Shown here in pieces: positions 60,201 to 64,000 of a DNA stretch of 64,000 bases (position 1 is the first letter of the stretch; every line of letters begins with the position of its first letter). The stretch spans positions 1,245,501 to 1,309,500 of the forward strand of contig SEMN01000027.1 of NCBI GenBank assembly GCA_005408345.1. The letters run 5' to 3'. Origin of the DNA: Macquaria australasica. Taxonomy: Eukaryota > Chordata > Actinopteri > Centrarchiformes > Percichthyidae. The translations under genes and the position numbers were made by a program. The notes below the pieces were generated by a model. The model searched no databases. It was not told where the DNA came from and saw only the letters and a program-made list of their open reading frames with translations.

Positions 60201-63200
60201 GGACAAACGCTATAATTAGAATACTTTTAACTGGTAAAATTGTCACTCTTTTTTTTATGACAAGGGTTTCATTACAAAATTATAAACTAGCGGAGGCCCT
60301 GTTTATCAGTCTGGATGACAATGTGTCTTCTGAGACATAATAAATATTGTCTTTTCTCAAAGACTCTGCTTCTGTTGTGCGCTGTGACGTCTGATGATTC
60401 ATGGCATGTATCGGTGTCTGTTTCTGATGAGGCGAGACATTTCACGACACCACAAGTCAGGAGGATGAGCGAGAAGTGGTGAGGTTTCCCCACACAGGAA
60501 GCTCCAAAATTAATTTCCCCTCGGCCTCCAGGGGAAACAAAGCTCTTAAACTGAGCAGCGGGAGAGGAAAGACATCCTCCCTTCAGTCTGCGAGAGAGCA
60601 CTGCATGTGAATCCTCGCCCACCAACACCCATATGTTATTACATTTGTCACCACTGAGCTGATGTGATCATCTGCAGAGCTGCGACAGAGCAGGAACCTG
60701 CCAGCCCCACGCAGCCATTTTGTCAAAGCACTGGAAACACTATGTCGCTTTTCCAATCATCCCATCACCTGGCATCTCCGCACTAATGGCGAGCTCTGAG
60801 AAAGAAATTGATTTGTAGCAGCTCCTCATGCTCTTTTCAACAGTATCTCAGACCGCAGCAATCACAGCAGTTTACTCTAAAATAGCTTGACAGTCATGAC
60901 GGGAGGCAGTTTGCCATGTTCCACTGTTTCGACGTTCAGATTATGTGATACATATAAAAAAATAAAAGAAAGCAGATCAAGTCCTGTTTGCACCAACTCT
61001 GCATCAGCTATTAAAAGCAGATGGAGTTCATACTGACCTGAGACACTCCTGGATTTGCTATTAATTCTATCTGCTTTAATGTCCACAAAAGACTGAATGA
61101 AACTGAAACTGAAGCTCTGAGTAGCTTTACACATCACGCGGAAAAGATTAAATAAAGGGGAGCTTTGAGTTACGAGGTTCAATTTCACTCAAAGTTGCCA
61201 TTTTACAGATTTTTATGATCTTTAAATACTATACTTTGCACAAGTTTATTGTTATTTTTTGTAAGGCCCATTTGACACTTAAGTACAGCACAGTGTGTTC
61301 TCATTATCAACACACCATTACCTCATTATTTAAATCCAGTATAGTTGGAGTTGGTGATAAAAATATTGGGACTGTGAGCTAAAATGTGATTTGCAATCGT
61401 CTTTAAAGCTGCATTAATCCATTTCTGGCCACTAGGGGGCTTTTTATAGCTGACGTGTTAGCAAACAATTGCCTACTTATATGTCCATCAGACATTAAGC
61501 AACATTAGTGTTCATTTGGAGTTGTGTTTCTTCCCCCCTAATTCATTTAAATCCAATATGCATTTTCTTTTTTTGCTCTGATGTGGTCTCCACCAACTCC
61601 TGACAAACATAACTTGGTCTTTAGCTTGCTAACGCTACACTTCCGACCATGTTTAACAGCCACTCAGTAACTTTATCAGAGCTTTTATGTTGAAAACGGT
61701 TAACTGCAGAAGTTGCAGTTCTGTTGCACAAATGAGTTTTGTCATCTTTAAAAAATGAATTTTAATATTTAGCTGAGTATTATTTTTAGCTTTCCTTGCA
61801 GGTTTAAAATAAGGTGCCAATCAAAGCTAATAATCAAAAGCTAACACCGTTTTCTTCCACCTAATATTGCCCCTTTCCCATGAAACCCATTTCTAACTAT
61901 AGGGAAGTATAAAGTGCAAATAAGGGACTTTAGCCTGCTGCCCACTTACTGATTATACCTAAAGAAGGCAGTAAATCAAACAAATTGTGGTCCAATTTGT
62001 TGCATTACAGTTAAATATTTCACCTATGAAACCCACATTACACATTTAGAGCAGCCCAGAACCAATAAGAGACTTACTTTAGCTCACCACCTCTGTTGCT
62101 GACTGGCTACAAGCGAGGCAGTAAATCAGGCAGATTGTGGTCAGACTCAAATTTTAGCTCAGTGGTGTGGCTGCTGGAGCGCACTACAAATCAAATTCAA
62201 TCATTAAGTGCCTTTAACGAAACTGTTTCATTACAAAATGCCTCACAGAGCCATGGAGGAAATTATTATATATTAAAACAAGGGCACGGGTTCAAATCCC
62301 AGACCTCTAATATCTCTCCACGCTAATCCTCAAACCTAATAATATTCAGTCTGGGTGGACTATCTTCAAACAGACACGGTCTGAGTGTGGGAGGGCAGTA
62401 TGTGGCAGAGCAGACTGTCGTGTATTGCAAAAAATCAATTCTGAACAAGTCTCTTGGCTCCGTGAGTCATGAAAGCATGAAAGCAACTTTCCCTTCAAGC
62501 GAACGCATCAAAAAACATTTCTATCCAAAAGCTGCCTCACAGCTCCAAGAGTGCATTCACTTCTACAGCACCGTGGAGTGACGTGAAGTATGAAGCACAA
62601 AAATGAAACTAATGAATCACAGCTTGAACACAACAAAGTGTTTCAGCTCAAATATCTATCATCTTTGTAGCTTCCAAGCATAGTACACATGCATGAAATA
62701 CTGACATCTGATTGGCCTGTCGGTCCAGGGGGTTTTAACATAATGCACGAAACCCCACAATCACAATTAAAACATATGAAATATTAAACTAGAGGTCGTC
62801 ATTTAACCTCTTTGTTGGTGTAAAATCTTCTCTTATGTTGCCTTCAGGTCATGTGGGAAATATTAGAATTAAGAGTGCATAAACAAACAATACAGGAAGA
62901 AGAAATGTAAGCACTAAATATGATGTAAACCCTAATTTAGTTTTTCATTAGTTATATTTTGCTGCAAATAAGCCTTGGACAATCATTTAGGGTGCAACAC
63001 AATTTTTTTTATCATTTTTTTATCAATTTATCACTTTTGTTCCCCTGTCGAGGGGAAATATTAGCATATTTCTCATCAATACCGAGGTATTTTATGATGC
63101 TCTAAATATCTTAATATGGTCTTGAGTCATATACACATATGCAATGATGCAGCATGCAGCCTGTACAAACATTCAGCAGCAAAGTTGTGAGGACAAAGAG

Positions 63201-63386
63201 AAAAGGTCCCTTACGTGTCCCTGGTCGTCCAGCTCGTTGTTGGTGAGCTTGAGCTTGTCGAAACTGACCACCTGCCTCATCCAGGTGTCTCCTGAGGCCA
63301 GAGAGTCCGGGTGGATGTAGGCCCGTGGAGGCACCGGAGAGTCGGCGTTTCCCGCCACCATCCACTTGGAGCTGTGGTACACATAC
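44235..63386 (-). CDS. tbx15: T-box transcription factor TBX15, last five coding exons (partial at right edge)
   Basis: Nuclear DNA-binding protein of the TBX15/18/22 subfamily, known from skeletal, muscle and skin patterning. Exons 63215-63386, 56540-56707, 55821-55885, 48892-48989 and 44235-45067 join in phase to give 444 residues plus TAG. The first three encode most of the T-box: VYHSSKWMVAGNADSPVPPR, LTNNELDDQGH, VILHSMHKYQPRVHVIRKDF, FPETVFTTVTAYQNQQ and ITRLKIDRNPFAKGFRDSG. Then comes TGLEAIMETYAFWRPPVRTL and a Ser/Pro/Gly-rich C-terminal region with PTFHLAPNTFNVGCRESQLC and a closing NLYGYNFPTSPRLAASPEK...SMHMV. The phrases KDFSSELSP, FNVGCRESQLCNL and GTSPTTSSTGTPSPS favour TBX15 over TBX18. 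The N-terminal exons and promoter lie beyond the right edge. The introns are large (up to 6.8 kb). Confidence 0.93.
45880..46090. repeat. foldback element, about 38-bp inverted repeat
   Basis: Arm one (about 45914-45955: acagagacagacctttttgt, then taaagagtaagatcctt) is complementary to arm two (about 46023-46064: aaaggatcttacccttt, then aacaaaaaggtctgtctctg), with few mismatches and a spacer of about 70 bp. Looks like a foldback MITE; no target duplication found. Confidence 0.75.
46749..46827. repeat. (TA)n microsatellite, about 39 units
   Basis: 79 uninterrupted bases of alternating AT, bordered on the right by a poly-A run. Any reading frame through it (Ile-Tyr repeats) is an artefact. Confidence 0.95.
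48892..48989 (-). CDS. tbx15: tbx15 exon: post-T-box TGLEAIMETYAFWRPP
   Basis: 98 bp between acceptor TTGTCAG and donor GTGTGT. It encodes TGLEAIMETYAFWRPP and VRTLTFEDFTHMQKQQ, a stretch conserved in TBX15/18. Confidence 0.92.
49190..49730 (+). mobile_element. relic of an L2-like LINE (3' end of ORF2 and tail)
   Basis: The frame around 49337-49393 reads TFTVRAPQLWSHMPKDL, the characteristic C-terminal block of L2-type ORF2 (compare SYQAPLLWNQIP in the L2 at 23.2-28.1 kb). The 3' end has a gggctatgtaaataagagct tail. It is a different L2 family from the large copy. Confidence 0.7.
49762..49829 (+). repeat. (TG)n microsatellite, 34 units
   Basis: 68 uninterrupted bases of GT dinucleotides. 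Confidence 0.96.
49961..50061 (+). repeat. two (GA)n microsatellites
   Basis: Pure GA at 49961-49984 and about 50025-50061, separated by a short unique stretch. They form long polypurine tracts. Confidence 0.93.
52270..52503 (+). mobile_element. short MITE, copy B (partner at 17964-18212)
   Basis: Starts ggcctttttcac and ends aatgtaaaaggcc. The interior has gatggctgaattccattta, gtgcatgctggctcactgtc and ttattagtaacacctgtgct, as in copy A. A (TA)n run (52458-52484) has expanded between the last shared block and the right end. Confidence 0.78.
52458..52484. repeat. (AT)n microsatellite inside the MITE
   Basis: Replaces the few bases found at the same place in the copy at 17964-18212, so it expanded after insertion. 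Confidence 0.85.
52660..52847 (+). mobile_element. LINE 3'-tail fragment ending in TTA repeats
   Basis: Ends gaaatgtgctatataaacaaa then (ATT)n, the typical 3' terminus of an L2/CR1-like retroposon. No coding remnant was recognised before it. Confidence 0.5.
54214..54292 (+). repeat. compound (GT)n(GA)n microsatellite
   Basis: GT with a few TC interruptions, then pure GA. Smaller GT runs lie near 53970-53987 and 54061-54078. Confidence 0.93.
54362..54500 (+). repeat. dispersed element with gtctagacgtc end, copy B (partner at 37965-38175)
   Basis: Begins caaaagatgtctagacgtcc and continues ggttaaatgtaaccattgtt, matching the reverse complement of the right end and interior of copy A. The right end was not found. 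Confidence 0.6.
54585..55020. mobile_element. MITE with about 30-bp terminal inverted repeats
   Basis: Left ccagttcagaccaaagatt (54590-54608) is the exact complement of right aatctttggtctgaactgg (54996-55014). The match extends inward imperfectly (cgatgaga / cgacgaga). The interior is GC- and CpG-richer than its surroundings (tcgcagctcgactcgagccg) and has an A15 tract near 54820. Confidence 0.82.
55821..55885 (-). CDS. tbx15: tbx15 exon: T-box end (DNA-contacting helix)
   Basis: A 65-bp exon missing from simple ORF listings. Acceptor CTGCAG; it encodes ITRLKIDRNPFAKGFRDSG plus RN and a split Arg codon; donor GTACGT. The RNPFAKGFR helix inserts into the DNA minor groove in known T-box structures. 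Confidence 0.94.
55886..56539. other. tbx15: tbx15 intron, 654 bp, nothing else recognised
   Basis: AT-rich, with no repeat ends or open frames of note. Confidence 0.7.
56540..56707 (-). CDS. tbx15: tbx15 exon: T-box, HKYQPR to AYQNQQ
   Basis: 168 bp, exactly 56 codons. It encodes VILHSMHKYQPRVHVIRKDF to FTTVTAYQNQQ, the most conserved core of the T-box. The donor is GTTTCT. Confidence 0.94.
57586..57611 (+). repeat. (CA)n microsatellite
   Basis: 26 bases of alternating CA, inside the open frame at 57214-57915. A smaller one lies near 58300-58320. Confidence 0.93.
58610..58700 (-). repeat. retroposon 3' tail (reverse orientation)
   Basis: The phrase caaatcaaatcaaattttgt then ttataaagcacatct is the reverse complement of a LINE/SINE-like end (gtgctttataaacaaaattt plus GATTT repeats). 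Confidence 0.5.
59415..59830 (+). mobile_element. degraded copy of the cagtggtggaa-type hAT-like element
   Basis: Begins aaaaggagtattcagatcca and includes actccattacaagaaatat and gtggagtagaagtataaagt, matching 18611-19141. The outer termini are lost. Confidence 0.6.
61430..61700 (+). repeat. dispersed repeat, partner at 31508-31760
   Basis: Starts ggccactagggggctttt. Shares aagcaacatta, catttggagt, ccaccaactcctgac and a following gctagc-rich phrase with the copy near 31.5 kb. Class unknown. Confidence 0.5.
62150..62305 (+). repeat. possible tRNA-derived SINE relic
   Basis: Tagctcagtggtgtgg near 62155 resembles a pol III A box and gggttcaaatccca near 62287 a B box. They lie about 130 bp apart, too far for a normal tRNA. 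It could be an interrupted SINE head or coincidence. Confidence 0.25.
63215..63386 (-). CDS. tbx15: tbx15 exon: T-box, middle part
   Basis: Acceptor ...TTCCAG. The exon encodes YVYHSSKWMVAGNADS through DTWMRQVVSFDKLKL to LDDQGH. The donor is GTAAGG, phase 0. Confidence 0.93.
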
Positions 63387-64000
63387 CTGGAAGACAAGAC
63401 AGGGAAACTCGCCTGAGCACCAACACACCAGTTGTAACAATTCAGTGATTGAAAAGAAACATTATACTTATTTTTTGGATAGTCTGATCTGATGATGATC
63501 CTCAACAGAAAAAGTAGATGTTCAGTATCTGCGGCCTGTGCGCTGAAACTTTAATGAATCCAAAGCTGTAACTGAGCTTTATATTGTGGCAAAATCCATG
63601 TTTCTTTCTTCTCTTCAGACACAGGAAGTGAAGATCAATGATCTGGTCACAATGTAAACAGTCGAAAGACTTCACAGGTTTCTTTTTTTACATTGTACAC
63701 ATTTTGTTGTAGCTATAAACGGTTTCAAAAGTTAAAGTGCTGTCAACTATATTAATGAAGGATAGATGCACCATAAATAAAAGAAAAAGGAGAAAGTATG
63801 AGACTATTTCATGCTTCAAATACAAATTTGTAAAATAACAAAATGTGTATGTAACACATATTTGTTCATGTTTTAAGTTGTTCTTTTAGTGAGTTTGTAT
63901 ACATTGTTTTGGTTTCGGAAATATATATATATTTTTTTTTTTACATGCAAAGGTGATCATGATTTTGCTTAATTTAATGCTAAAAAGAACGTGTTTGAGT
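63387..64000. other. tbx15: tbx15 intron continuing past the right edge
   Basis: No further exon before the edge; the preceding T-box exon must lie outside. AT-rich, with a T-tract near 63940. Confidence 0.75.

Larger units (their letters stand above)
56708..63214. other. tbx15: tbx15 intron, 6.5 kb
   Basis: Contains a 702-bp open frame on the plus strand (57214-57915) without recognisable domains, a CA microsatellite (57586-57611), a LINE tail, a hAT-like element copy, a dispersed repeat and a tRNA-like fragment. 57330-57490, 59080-59230 and 60400-60870 are of higher complexity and may be regulatory, judged by composition only. Confidence 0.7.

Noticed and set aside
62150..62305. A functional tRNA gene
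   Set aside because: The A and B boxes are too far apart and no acceptor stem pairing was seen.
44235..63386. TBX18 instead of TBX15
   Set aside because: The T-box alone does not separate them, but KDFSSELSP and the stretch from GTSPTTSSTG to VGCRESQLCNL fit TBX15 better; decided from memory of the families, so a tree would settle it.

Overview
The window is vertebrate nuclear DNA from a bony fish, most likely a percomorph teleost. The evidence is spliced genes with GT/AG introns, long introns, abundant CA/GA/TA microsatellites, an L2-type LINE whose ORF1 carries an esterase domain, and many short inverted-repeat DNA transposons of teleost type. There are no operons, prophages or CRISPR arrays, and nothing looks bacterial. 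The species cannot be named from the sequence.

Three protein-coding genes were found, all on the minus strand. (1) 1-1306: the 5' four exons of a non-visual opsin of the OPN5/neuropsin-like group. It is cut by the left edge before the retinal-binding lysine. (2) 13832-17133: a complete four-exon EMILIN-3-like gene, predicted at 931 aa, with a signal peptide, EMI domain, Lys-Gly-Pro repeats, an acidic/His-rich stretch and a long coiled coil, but no C1q domain. (3) 44235-63386 and beyond the right edge: the last five coding exons of tbx15, covering most of the T-box and the whole C-terminal region. All exon phases join correctly in each gene.

The space between genes is largely transposon debris and apparently non-coding DNA. 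From 1.3 to 13.8 kb there are several MITEs, one with a clear 8-bp target duplication. From 17.9 to 23.0 kb there is a cluster of hAT-like non-autonomous elements, including one inserted inside another, directly followed by a nearly full-length but decayed L2 LINE (about 23.2-28.1 kb, plus strand). From 28.1 to 44.2 kb there is a gene-free interval next to tbx15. The tbx15 introns (45.1-63.2 kb) hold further MITEs, LINE relics, large microsatellites and some higher-complexity stretches that could be conserved enhancers.

The genes show no sign of acting in one pathway: one is a photoreceptor GPCR, one a secreted matrix protein and one a developmental transcription factor. No undescribed biological system was found. 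The most notable items are the opsin's lost (E/D)RY triad, the odd linker of the EMILIN protein, the nested transposon with its duplicated target site, and several perfect or near-perfect inverted repeats.
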